Positions 1-7,195 of a stretch of 10,726 bases of DNA are shown one piece after another. Every line of letters begins with the position of its first letter. The first letter of the stretch is position 1. The stretch is taken from assembly GCA_003024985.2 (NCBI GenBank), contig PXIH01S0006529.1. One strand, given 5' to 3'. Made by a program: the position numbers and the translations under genes. The notes beneath the pieces were generated by a model. That model had not been told where the DNA came from. It saw nothing but the letters and a program-made list of their open reading frames with translations, and did no database searches. Origin of the DNA: Euperipatoides rowelli (Eukaryota; Onychophora; Udeonychophora; Euonychophora; Peripatopsidae).

Positions 1-2
1 AT

Positions 3-46
3 TTTCTAACAATTCTAATTAAACTTTCTAACAATGCTAATTAAAC
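3..46. repeat. Two-copy 22-bp tandem repeat
   Basis: Two head-to-tail copies of a 22-base unit, TTTCTAACAATNCTAATTAAAC, lie at 3-24 and 25-46. They differ at one base (T14 versus G36). The array begins at the window edge, so more copies may lie outside. The unit is AT-rich and non-coding. It could be the end of a longer minisatellite or a local replication-slippage duplication. Confidence 0.8.
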
Positions 47-80
47 CCATTCAGATGGATCATCACATAATCTTCCATAA

Positions 81-175
81 TATACAGGGTGCCCAAGAAT
101 TACCTTTACACAATTTAACATAACTCATGAACCAAATGTCATATCCACAAACGATTAATCAACTCAAAACGTTTT
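81..175 (+). repeat. Left terminal inverted repeat of the interrupted transposon
   Basis: The arm starts with TATACAGGGTG and runs through ACCTTTACACAATTTAACAT, then ATATCCACAAAC at 141-152 and ATCAACTCAAAA at about 156-168. Each block recurs in reverse complement in the right arm, in the same order. The right arm carries about 15 extra bases between the last two blocks and about 6 extra just inside the end. Long inverted repeats of this kind are usually where the transposase binds. Confidence 0.75.
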
Positions 176-544
176 TTACATGTCATTAGTAGGTCTCTAC
201 ATGTGACCCTTTGGTGCATGCAGGTGAAAGTCAATGTCATGTGTTGGACATCATATCATTCATAATGGTACCTATGGTATATTAGTCTTAGGTTTAATAC
301 AGGTATGCGATAAACCTTGTATCTAGCATAACCTCACAAAAAATCAAAGTGGGGTTATGCCACACTCCAATGTAGGGTGATGTTGAATTATGACCTTGTT
401 CTAAACACGTTGGATGCCCTAATACATTATTGTTTTTGTTCCATGTGCCAACATACCAAACATCATAGATGTTCAAATACTTCTGTTATGATTAAATATT
501 ATAATAGTGGGTTACACTACACCATTAGCATATATATTTACTCT

Positions 545-614
545 GTGACCACCGGTGTGTCGCACGGCACTGGATTTATCTTATCTCGGTGACGTGTGAC
601 ACGCCGGTGGCCAC
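545..614. repeat. Long GC-rich hairpin
   Basis: Arms at 545-570 and 589-614 pair at 22 of 26 positions around an 18-base spacer. The core of the left arm is GACCACCGGTGTGTC, and the right arm has GACACGCCGGTGGCC. The GC content is far above that of the surrounding sequence. It lies within the body of the transposon that starts at 81. It could be a nested palindromic element or a structural part of the host transposon. It is not a bacterial-type terminator, although a T-run follows. Confidence 0.75.
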
Positions 615-651
615 ACCTTTTTTCATTTCATTTTTTTATTTAGCTTATTAT

Positions 652-715
652 TAGGGGAGAGTGGGGTACACATGGACATGGGGTAAAGTGGACAGTCTAA
701 TTTTCACATCTTGGT
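652..715 (+). repeat. Dispersed GGGGAGAG-GGGGTAC repeat, copy 1
   Basis: Positions 652-679 match 8009-8036 at 26 of 28 bases (core TAGGGGAGAG..GGGGTACA.ATGGACAT). Weaker similarity continues into the following CTAAT..TTTCAC stretch. A related unit, GGGGTAAAGTGGAC, follows directly at 680-693. The two copies lie in two different transposons, so this is probably a small mobile or dispersed repeat of its own. Confidence 0.6.
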
Positions 716-800
716 GAAAAGCAGACATTCCTTGTGACTATCCATAGGAATTAAAATATTTTTCAATGAGAAAATTGAGGTATAAAATAAATTGTATTGT

Positions 801-860
801 GACATGCCGGCGGTAGGCATAGCAGTCTATGACAAATAGGGTGCGACATGCCAGCATGTC
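801..860. repeat. Repeated GACATGCC words with a 16-base palindrome
   Basis: GACATGCC occurs at 801-808 and again at 845-852. The second copy forms a perfect palindrome, GACATGC-CA-GCATGTC (845-860), and another ACATGTCATG follows at 873-882. This is a GC-richer island within the 1.1-kb transposon. Its role is unknown; such words can be binding sites for transposases or remains of a nested element. Confidence 0.5.
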
Positions 861-990
861 ACTTGGCAGCCAACATGTCATGTTTTCATCCCTGCGTGGA
901 TTGTAGGCACATTTGGTGATTCTTTCCCTTAGGCTGTTCAATAGTTGCGTTGGACAGTTACTGCAGATTTAGTCACTGCACACATTGTGC

Positions 991-1003
991 TTTTTTTTTT
1001 TTT
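991..1003. repeat. Poly(T) run, 13 bases
   Basis: A homopolymer of 13 T lies just inside the right arm of the transposon. It is either a microsatellite or the poly(A) of a very short minus-strand retroinsertion. No further support for the latter is visible. Confidence 0.6.
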
Positions 1004-1057
1004 GTATGGATGCCATTTGCATTAAAAATGTTCTGTGGCGCCATCTATTGAACAATA

Positions 1058-1141
1058 AAAAAATACATTTTGAGTTGATAAACAAATTGCAGCAAACAGT
1101 TTGTGGATATGACTTTTGGTTGATGAGTAATGTTAAATTGT
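1058..1141 (-). repeat. Inner part of the right terminal inverted repeat
   Basis: The reverse complement of 1140-1099 matches 111-152 at 39 of 42 bases. The reverse complement of about 1078-1058 matches the next block (ATCAACTCAAAA, then a T-run). Similarity stops abruptly at 1141, and the terminal 30 bases expected next are missing here. They appear at 4101-4132. Just inside this arm, at 1037-1050, is GGCGCCATCTATTG, a word I recall from other arthropod repeats, though I cannot check that here. Confidence 0.75.
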
Positions 1142-2320
1142 TATCATACGATCGATTGAGCTAAATCTATAGCAGATAAAATATTTTCTTTCACTCGTAT
1201 TTTTGCAACATCGTTCCACTTTAAACAAAATTTTATCATTATTTGTTCTTGTCTTTCTAATATATTAATTTATCTTTGAAAATATTATTTTATCGCAAAG
1301 ATGAAAGAGGATGAAACACAAAATTTCAATCCATGAGCAGATTGACTATTTTGAAAGCAAATGCAAATTTCCATGCCTTCAACTGTTTTATTCTTGAATA
1401 GGATTGGTTGCTATATTCAAATAGTCAAAATCCGGGACATCTAAAAAAATATATACTTTTAAGAAGAAAAAAATGTGAAAATGAGCGTAAATAAATAAAC
1501 AAAACTGTGTAAATTAAAGTGATTTGTATCCTGTATTGACGTTAACCTGTAGACAAAATTAAAAACCAACAAAAATAACTATTTTTCATTTGTCTTAAAA
1601 TTGTATTAATTTAATAAAAATAACAATGAATGTAGCATATTGCCATTTGTTAAAAAAAATTAAGTAAAAAATTAAGAAAATACTATACCAAAGATAGAAT
1701 GCAAGACAATCTATGATTGGCTGTTTTTGGACTGGAGGAAAATGTTGAGTCTGAGATCCAGATGCTAGTTAACCAAATTCAGGAAAGTTAAGATTATCAA
1801 GCGGTTATGGTTATAGTCACCATATCTTAAACCATTATATAGGTAATTATTTTGAATTTTAATTAAATCCAAGACGTTTATATGTCCCAAAAAGCAGGAA
1901 CACATCTATAATCCAGCACTGTCCCGAGAAAATCCGAGACATTGAACGTTTCTCAAAATAGAATTTGACAACTTCTACTTTTCAGTGAATATGCTCTTCA
2001 GTCTTTGATTTCTTAAAAAAAAGGTTAAATGGCCCATTTATTAATCCATTAATAGACAATCCATCTAACAATCTTTTATAAAACAACACCAAAGGCAGTG
2101 GAGTCATTACGCCAAACCTCCGACTCTCTTATTTTTTCTACGTTCGACTCAGACTCCTTCATAAATTACAAATGTAGATTAGTAATAATAAATTTACTGT
2201 AGTAAAATGGCAGCACAAGGCATTTCATCACCACCACATAAATCCTGACTAATTAGAACTTAAAATATGATTTTTAAATAAAGTATTTCAAAATTTGTTA
2301 GTGAAGTCATATCTATCATT
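1142..2320. other. AT-rich non-coding stretch
   Basis: No open frame or RNA gene can be supported here. Two details stand out. AAAATCCG(G/A)GACAT occurs at about 1428-1441 and again at about 1929-1942. A decayed CGACTC-rich patch lies at about 2118-2157. Both look like scraps of old repeats. Confidence 0.6.
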
Positions 2321-2348
2321 AATACTTTAATGACGTCACTTTAGTATT
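2321..2348. repeat. 28-base imperfect palindrome centred on TGACGTCA
   Basis: AATACTTTAATGA (2321-2333) and TCACTTTAGTATT (2336-2348) are inverted copies at 10 of 13 positions around a central CG. The centre is the full CRE-type octamer TGACGTCA. With no gene nearby a regulatory role is not supported. It may be a cruciform-prone relic or chance in AT-rich DNA. Confidence 0.55.
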
Positions 2349-2624
2349 GTATGGCTCTATATAATATTGTGAATTTTTAATATAAAGATAAAGTCAGTAC
2401 ATTCCTACAGACCGAGACTGCACAGCCTTGCTGAGTAAAACTGAAGCTAAAAGCCTTTGCTTATAGTCCAGCTTGGAAATACATTGAGACTTTGAATACA
2501 AGTGAAATCAATCACTCATCAATGACTTAAAACGTAACTCGTTGATTGATATTTCCTTATAAAAATAAAACAAAACTGACTTCTCAGGTAATGTCTGGAT
2601 TAGAGGTATAGCAATGTTAGGTGG

Positions 2625-2803
2625 TGCCCTAGGCTGGCTTGATTAAATGCGCCCTTGTTTCTTGTCGACAACCAAAAAAAAAGTTGTGACATTAGGTGGC
2701 GTATTTATTCCCCCCCCCCCCAAAAAAAAAAAACCTTGTGCCATTGTATAATGCCCTGGGCTGGCTTGATAAAATGTACCCTTGTTTACAACCAAAAAAA
2801 ATT
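2625..2803 (+). repeat. Diverged direct repeat with C12A12 tract between copies
   Basis: Copy 1 (2625-2684) and copy 2 (2752-2803) share TGCCCT.GGCTGGCTTGAT, then AAATG, CCCTTGTTT and ACAACCAAAAAAA. Copy 2 lacks 7 bases (CTTGTCG) before ACAACC. Between them is a run of 12 C followed by 12 A (2710-2733), and a second run of 10 C follows copy 2 (2810-2819). TTAGGTGG also recurs (2617-2624 and 2692-2699). The open frame across this region consists of homopolymers and is not a gene. It resembles the AT/GC-patchy interior of old hAT-type repeats. Confidence 0.7.
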
Positions 2804-3059
2804 AAAACTCCCCCCCCCCTCCCCTTATGGCCCTAACTTGTCACCCTGGGAAAAAGCCCATACTGCCCACCCCTCACTGGTTAAAATGGTTTTGTCCCCA
2901 GATTAAATTTTAAAAAATCAAGCAATTAAAGAAAGATACAAAAATTATTTTTAAAAATTCAACAAGTGAAATTTAAGTCCATTAGCTTCCTGTTTAAATA
3001 AAGATCTTAAATTTATGTCATTTTGTATTTGGCACTAAATAGCACTGAAATTTAAAACA

Positions 3060-3076
3060 TTGGTGTTTAACACCAA
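3060..3076. repeat. Perfect 8-bp inverted repeat
   Basis: TTGGTGTT and AACACCAA flank a single T. It is a short perfect palindrome in otherwise plain DNA. It lies 56 bases from the end of the minus-strand open frame at 3132-3431, with no other link. Confidence 0.55.
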
Positions 3077-3131
3077 CATATTTTTAATAGGCTAAAATGA
3101 ATTCTACATAAACAAAAGAATTGCTTGAACA

Positions 3132-3431
3132 CTACAGAGTAATGCTACGACAACAGGTATGACCAATCACTAGTATAACATTCAGGGTCTTCTCTTCAAG
3201 CAAGTTGAAGCACCAATCTATTTTTGCTATCAATAGCCAGAATTTGTTGGCCACAACATTTTCTGGATGAGGGATTGGAAACTCAGTTGTACATTTAAAG
3301 GTATCATATAGCACAAACCTTTCCCTGTTAATTCTTGCTATTGAGATGGGATAAAGTGGAACTTTATTGCACCAATCCAAACATTGACCATTTGGCAGAC
3401 AGAATAGAGTTAGACACTGACAAACATGTTT
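3132..3431 (-). pseudogene. Met-less 99-codon open frame, unrecognised
   Basis: The frame is open on the minus strand from just after a TGA at 3432-3434 to a stop at 3132-3134. It contains no ATG codon; only a TTG at 3380 could serve as an alternative start, which is unlikely in an animal. The translated sequence is more varied than the poly-Lys/Phe frames elsewhere. It includes a cysteine-rich start (CQCLTLFCLPNGQCLDWC), a FPIPHPENVV stretch and a KFWLLIAKIDWCFNLLEE stretch. I do not recognise a family. It could be a fragment of a transposon protein, an old exon, or a chance open frame. An acceptor-like TTACAG lies just upstream, but an in-frame TGA follows it, which argues against a working exon. 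Confidence 0.25.
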
Positions 3432-4093
3432 TCAAATTATCTGTAATATGTGCCAAAAGTACACACGAAGAGCAAATAGATTTTTAAAAAAAATCAAAAT
3501 CTTTTACAGAACACAATTTGAATAAAAAAAATCCTGATATGGCCCACAATACTTTTTCCATTCAAAGTAGGCTTAACTAGTAATCTTGGATAGACTGAGT
3601 AAACTTAAATATCTCAAAACAATACATTCTAAAAATAAGCATTGCAAATAATATAGTCCACTTACACTGAAATGTGGAAAGTCAAAATCTTTTTTTTTAG
3701 TTTTTAAATAGTGGACAATAATATACAATTTTCTTGTAGGCATTCCTTTGTAAATGTAATACAGGATGTAGATAAAATATATTTACAATTTTGATTGAAC
3801 TCAGGCAATTTCTTATACAACTTAAAATTATGATCTTGACAGAAGATAGGGCAGAATGTAAAGTATTTTCTGGTACCGTATATAACTTGTGCACTATTAG
3901 TTGTACGTAAAATGTCTAAGCAGTATTCCAGCTCTTGTCAAGACAGATTTATTATGCAAGACTTGTATTTATGCCACCAGGTGACACCACTTGTCATATT
4001 AATGACCAGTGCACTATCTATGAAATTTTTGAATCTCTGTTTTAAATGACACTGCCTGAAAGTTCTGTGATATAGTTAAACTGTTATTGTTTG

Positions 4094-4132
4094 AAATTGT
4101 AAAGGTACAATATGTTATGTCCACCCTGTATA
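4094..4132 (-). repeat. Displaced outer end of the right terminal inverted repeat
   Basis: Read on the minus strand this is TATACAGGGTG, a 10-base variable stretch, then GTACCTTTACAATTT. The first 11 bases equal positions 81-91, and ACCTTTACA equals 102-110. It stops matching the family immediately inward of AAATTGT (4094-4100), the same word at which the inner arm stops (1135-1141). The downstream TA at 4131-4132 mirrors the TA at 81-82. Confidence 0.7.
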
Positions 4133-4215
4133 TAAAATGAAAGATCTTATCTTTTAAAAACAATTGTTATGGTCTTTTTATTCAATGACATTGTGATCCG
4201 AGTTTTGGGATACTC

Positions 4216-4231
4216 TATTATTATTATTATT
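4216..4231. repeat. (TAT/ATT)n microsatellite, likely retroelement tail
   Basis: Five ATT units appear on the plus strand, equivalent to a TAA-repeat tail on the minus strand. It follows directly after the AATAAA-like signal of the presumed minus-strand retroelement. Confidence 0.65.
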
Positions 4232-4506
4232 TATTGTACCAAAATAACTATTACATTTTAGAACCTTAGCCCACAATTATATGGGATCTATTACATACCA
4301 AAAAAATATATAAAATAACTCAATACAATAAAATATAAAATTTACAATAACAACATTCTATTAATGATTACATCTATGAACTAAATACTGTAATAGGTGA
4401 TTGACTATATCTATTTGTTCTCACACTATGTTTGGATAAACTATTAGATTCATGTGTGACTTACCTGAAGACTGTTCTCTAGTGTGAGGTGTATAAACGG
4501 GAAAAT

Positions 4507-4698
4507 TTACAAAAAAAAATCATTAGCAAACTTATACAGTAATTCATCCCTCGTTTTATCAATTTTCATATATCTCATATCATTCTCGTAACATGTGTTT
4601 ACCTCAAAATAATCCTCAACTCTTTTTTTGAACATTTTCAATTTCATTACACTGTCTTCTTTGTCAAGCTCTAAATATGCAAGTGAGCACTTTGTAAT
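4507..4698 (-). pseudogene. 63-codon open frame upstream of the TAA tail
   Basis: The frame runs from after a TAA at 4699-4701 to a TAA at 4507-4509. The product is hydrophilic and charged, with VMKLKMFKKRVEDYFE in the middle and KIDKTRDELLYKFAND near the end. This composition is far from the poly-Lys/Phe translation typical of this DNA, which suggests a formerly coding sequence. FKKRVEDYF loosely recalls the final FKxRLxxYL of LINE proteins, but the preceding WNxLPxxVV block is not visible. Family assignment is therefore open. No start codon context is visible, and it looks 5'-truncated. Confidence 0.35.
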
Positions 4699-5133
4699 TT
4701 AGATATGCTAATCTCCATTTCTATTTGACCAAATTTAACCTAAATCTATCCGGGCCTGGCTTGGACAAATTTTAGATATAAATTGGATTTTACATTAGAC
4801 AAGCTGAGACAACTCATAAAAAAATATCACCTAAGCATACATGTAAAAAATCAAATCAAAAAATATTGGGGGAGGGGGAGGACCTACCGTATGTGCTTTT
4901 CACAAACTTTCCGAGAACTTTTATCATGCAAGTATCTGTATGTAAACGCTGTTCTTCTTTTCAAATATGTTTTTCCTCTCATGGAAAAGAAAACTCAATG
5001 TTAAGCCGAGTAAAACCAATTTATTTGCAGATTTATTAATACAGAAAGTCATGGAAATGACCTGTACTCCCAACTTGTTTTTTTTCTTTTTTTTAAGTGC
5101 AGCGTTCAAAAGCTTTTATGACCTGCTGTTTTC

Positions 5134-5169
5134 TCAATAACAAATTGCATTCAGCATTTGTGTTATTGA
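5134..5169. repeat. Short hairpin
   Basis: TCAATAAC (5134-5141) pairs perfectly with GTTATTGA (5162-5169). The stem extends by AAAT/ATTT with a two-base bulge, leaving a loop of about ten bases. No gene context explains it. Confidence 0.5.
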
Positions 5170-5389
5170 TTTTCATACGAGGAAAAATAATTTACCCCTA
5201 CCCATAAGGAACCAGAGAACTTTTAAATCTCAACAAACCTATTTCATATAAAAAAAATTTCTGTGAGGGGTTAAAAAAAAAAAGAATTATATCCGTTCAA
5301 ATTCAATACTTATTTATGTTATAGCCTTTATTTATTATGTATTTCTATGAATACAGACCCAGTTTATAAATATCAAATATTCAAAACAA

Positions 5390-5402
5390 ACACACACACA
5401 CA
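5390..5402. repeat. (CA)6 microsatellite
   Basis: A short dinucleotide run, ACACACACACACA, preceded by AAACAA. It is an ordinary microsatellite in AT-rich DNA. Confidence 0.8.
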
Positions 5403-5738
5403 ATTTTAAAATACAAATATTTTATTTACTTTCCAAAATGTAAATTTACAAATATTTCTATAACAATTTGGTATCAAACATATTTTGGTGTCCAAAAAAA
5501 AAAATAATGATTTCAAATAGACTAAGATAATTATGCAGGCACTTAGCAATTCAGTGTATCCAATTTTCAAGGCATTTGTGGTGTGTTAGAAGAATTGATT
5601 AAATGTTATACAATATTTTATAAAAGGAAATATATACATTTTTTAAAAAAAAAAAAAAGTCAATAAATAAAGCTGAGATAAATTATGCTACAAATATACT
5701 GTATAACAATAAAAAAACATTTTATTTTACAAAGTACT

Positions 5739-5834
5739 AAAATATTCTATCAGTATATTAAATGGATTGTGAGAGGACCACAATTATTAGAGAAGACAAT
5801 AAATTAAATGAACACACTGATAGAACAATATTTT
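5739..5834. repeat. Inverted repeat with 61-base spacer
   Basis: AAAATATTCTATCAGT (5739-5754) matches the reverse complement of 5816-5834 over its full length, with a 3-base gap. The spacer is AT-rich. It could be a tiny MITE relic, but no flanking duplication is evident. Confidence 0.5.
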
Positions 5835-5978
5835 TTTTTAAATCTTAATAATGATAAGCCAATTCTATAACATTATAAATTGGAAGAAATACAATAGGTA
5901 TGGAAGTAGTATCAACAGGGCAAAATTATTAAAAAAAGAAATCAGCAAGTTTTTGTTAAACTTAGCAAATCTGATTAT

Positions 5979-5993
5979 CCCCTCCCCCCCCCC
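5979..5993. repeat. Poly(C) tract
   Basis: Four C, one T and ten C, in a region otherwise poor in C. Similar C-runs at 2710-2721 and 2810-2819 show that this genome tolerates long C homopolymers inside old repeats. Confidence 0.7.
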
Positions 5994-6403
5994 ACCTCCT
6001 AAAAATGTAATTTAAAAATAAAAAAAGTAGCAGAAAAATTTATATGAAGCAATCAGTACACAACACACTTCATCAGATGCCAAAAAAAAATTTATTGCAC
6101 AATGATAGGATATTTAATTTCTGGTTCCCGATGCGCTAATTTATTGCTACAATAATAAATTCAAAGTCAGAGCCTATCCTAAATAAAAATAGTCACATTA
6201 TATTATTACCAATCAATGGAAAAATTAAATGTAGGATATGGGGTAAAAAATTTGGAAATGTGAAATTGAATATTTTCCTTTACGATTGTTTTCATCAAAG
6301 AACTCTAAACTCCATCACTTAATGTTGACACATGATCAGAATATAATTTTCAAAAAAAGTAACAAGTTACCTGATATTATCAAAAAGATAAATCTTTTAA
6401 TAG

Positions 6404-6949
6404 GTGGTTGATCATATTTTATTAAAACTTAATTATCGTATGTACTTATTAAAAAGTACTTTTTCTGTTATTGATTTAAATATGTATGTAATTTTTTATC
6501 GTATCATAACCCCTATTTTGGACTACTACGCGTCAGCTTATTACGTGCAGAATACTGGTGACTATGATAAACTTGAGCGATTCTTTAGACGGCCAACTAA
6601 ATTGGTAGTTAAGAGGTATGTCTTATTCTGATAGACTATCTATCTTACTGAATTATATTACTACCCAAAGGGAGAGGTAAATGCGAATTGATCTCATATG
6701 TGTTTACAAACAAGTGGTACAATCTCATTCTGTATAGTATTTTACATTAGCTGAATACATCTCTACTAGTGGTCACTTATATAAATTGTCTGTCCCTCTA
6801 GACTGAATATTCCGAAGAATTTTCTGTCAAACCGTGTGGTGTCTTTGTGGAACGCTCTCCCGCGAGTTGTCGTTGAATCTTCCTCGCTGAATTTGTTTAA
6901 AAATTGTATTGACGCATATCTCAAAAAATTGAATTATTTTAGACACTAA
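6404..6949 (+). pseudogene. 5'-truncated LINE (CR1/L2-like) reverse transcriptase C-terminus
   Basis: The translation shows the conserved tail of CR1/L2/Jockey-type ORF2 proteins in the right order. From 6437 it reads MYLLKSTFSVID and FYRIITPILDYYASAYY, then DKLERFFRRPTKLVVK. From 6621 in another frame it reads SYSDRLSILLNYITTQRER and MRIDLICVYK, then GHLYKLSVP at 6771. From 6800, back in the first frame, it reads RLNIPKNFLSNRVVSLWNALP, then SSLNLFKNCIDAYL and a stop at 6947-6949. An intact element encodes endonuclease and reverse transcriptase for target-primed retrotransposition. Only the last ~180 codons remain. Frameshifts lie near 6614-6618 and 6797-6800, with stops at 6678-6680 and 6735-6737, so it is dead. 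Clade placement between CR1 and L2 is tentative. Confidence 0.88.
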
Positions 6950-7195
6950 CTAGACTTAAAAAAGACATTTTCTTACTATTAGTCTAAATTATAAAATGTA
7001 AATGTCAAATATTGGATTGATTCTAAGACAAAACTTTTTATGGTATTTTTTGTAGCAATATGACATGCATACAGTATACTTTATTTATTATTTAAGTTTT
7101 GCAGTAGTAATGTAGAATATAAGAGTACTGTATTAGTATATCTTAAAATTTTAATGTCAAAAAAATATACAGTTTGTAATACTGTAATTGGATTA
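6950..7195 (+). mobile_element. Likely 3' UTR of the LINE copy
   Basis: AT-rich sequence follows directly after the LINE stop codon. At 7172-7196 TGTAATACTGTAATTGGATTAAACC resembles a degenerate TGTAA-type end followed by an AATAAA-like word, as seen in CR1-type 3' ends. The right border is inferred, since no target-site duplication was identified. Confidence 0.4.

Larger units (their letters stand above)
1142..4093. mobile_element. Presumed 2,952-bp insertion splitting the right arm of the outer transposon
   Basis: The segment is bounded by direct repeats AAATTGT (1135-1141 and 4094-4100), which fit a 7-bp target-site duplication. Its two ends, TATCATACGATCG and GTTATTGTTTG, are not inverted repeats of each other, and no poly(A) or long terminal repeat is evident. 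The class of the inserted element is therefore unknown. It may be a decayed retroelement or a composite of several insertions. The first 1.2 kb (1142-2320) is plain AT-rich DNA. Later parts hold a palindrome, a direct repeat with C and A tracts, and a Met-less open frame on the minus strand. Confidence 0.5.
81..4132. mobile_element. Inverted-repeat DNA transposon, about 1.1 kb, interrupted by a 2.95-kb insertion
   Basis: The left end TATACAGGGTG (81-91) is matched in inverse orientation by 4122-4132. Further in, 111-152 matches the reverse complement of 1099-1140 at 39 of 42 positions. The right inverted repeat is therefore in two pieces, 1058-1141 and 4094-4132. The word AAATTGT is present at both break points. 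Joining the pieces gives a right end that follows the left end continuously (ACCTTTACA..ATTTAACAT..ACTCAT..ACC), apart from small indels. Without the insertion the element is about 1,093 bp. TA flanks both ends, as in elements that target TA. No transposase is visible in 175-1058, so it is non-autonomous. The superfamily is not certain; Tc1/mariner-like is only a guess from the TA flanks. Confidence 0.7.
4206..4698 (-). mobile_element. Probable 3' end of a non-LTR retroelement, minus strand
   Basis: Read on the minus strand there is an open frame (4698-4507), about 270 bases of AT-rich sequence resembling a 3' UTR, then ACAATAAATAATAATAATAATAG ending near 4216. An AATAAA-like signal merging into a short TAA-repeat tail is typical of the ends of several LINE clades (I, CR1 and relatives). 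The 5' part of the element is missing, as usual for LINE copies. No target-site duplication was found, so the exact borders are uncertain. Confidence 0.45.
4759..6403. other. AT-rich intergenic or intronic DNA
   Basis: No coding sequence is supported over these 1.6 kb. Open frames here are short and consist largely of Lys, Asn, Phe and Ile codons from A/T runs. Visible items are a hairpin at 5134-5169, a (CA)6 run at 5391-5402, an inverted repeat at 5739-5834 and a C-run at 5979-5993. Confidence 0.6.

Noticed and set aside
294-592. Overlapping open frames on both strands at 294-476 and 377-592
   Set aside because: They are short, show no domain, and lie inside the non-coding body of the inverted-repeat transposon.
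738-941. Minus-strand 67-codon open frame
   Set aside because: No recognisable motif. It covers the repeated GACATGCC island of the transposon and looks incidental.
2331-2338. TGACGTCA as a functional cAMP-response element
   Set aside because: No promoter or gene is nearby, and one octamer is expected by chance at this scale. Only the wider palindrome is reported.
2655-2906. Plus-strand 83-codon open frame
   Set aside because: It is driven by C and A homopolymers (Pro and Lys runs) inside a direct repeat.
3697-3894. Minus-strand 65-codon open frame starting with ATG
   Set aside because: No motif and no conserved pattern. Its length is within chance for the region.
4756-4766. Possible hAT right end, CTG preceded by CCGGGC on the plus strand and followed by GCTTGGAC
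   Set aside because: The terminus resembles CAGGCCCGGAT on the minus strand, but I found no partner end and no second copy of GCTTGGAC.
4783-5109. Overlapping open frames at 4783-5004 (+) and 4924-5109 (-)
   Set aside because: Low-complexity Lys/Phe-rich translations from A and T runs, with no motif.
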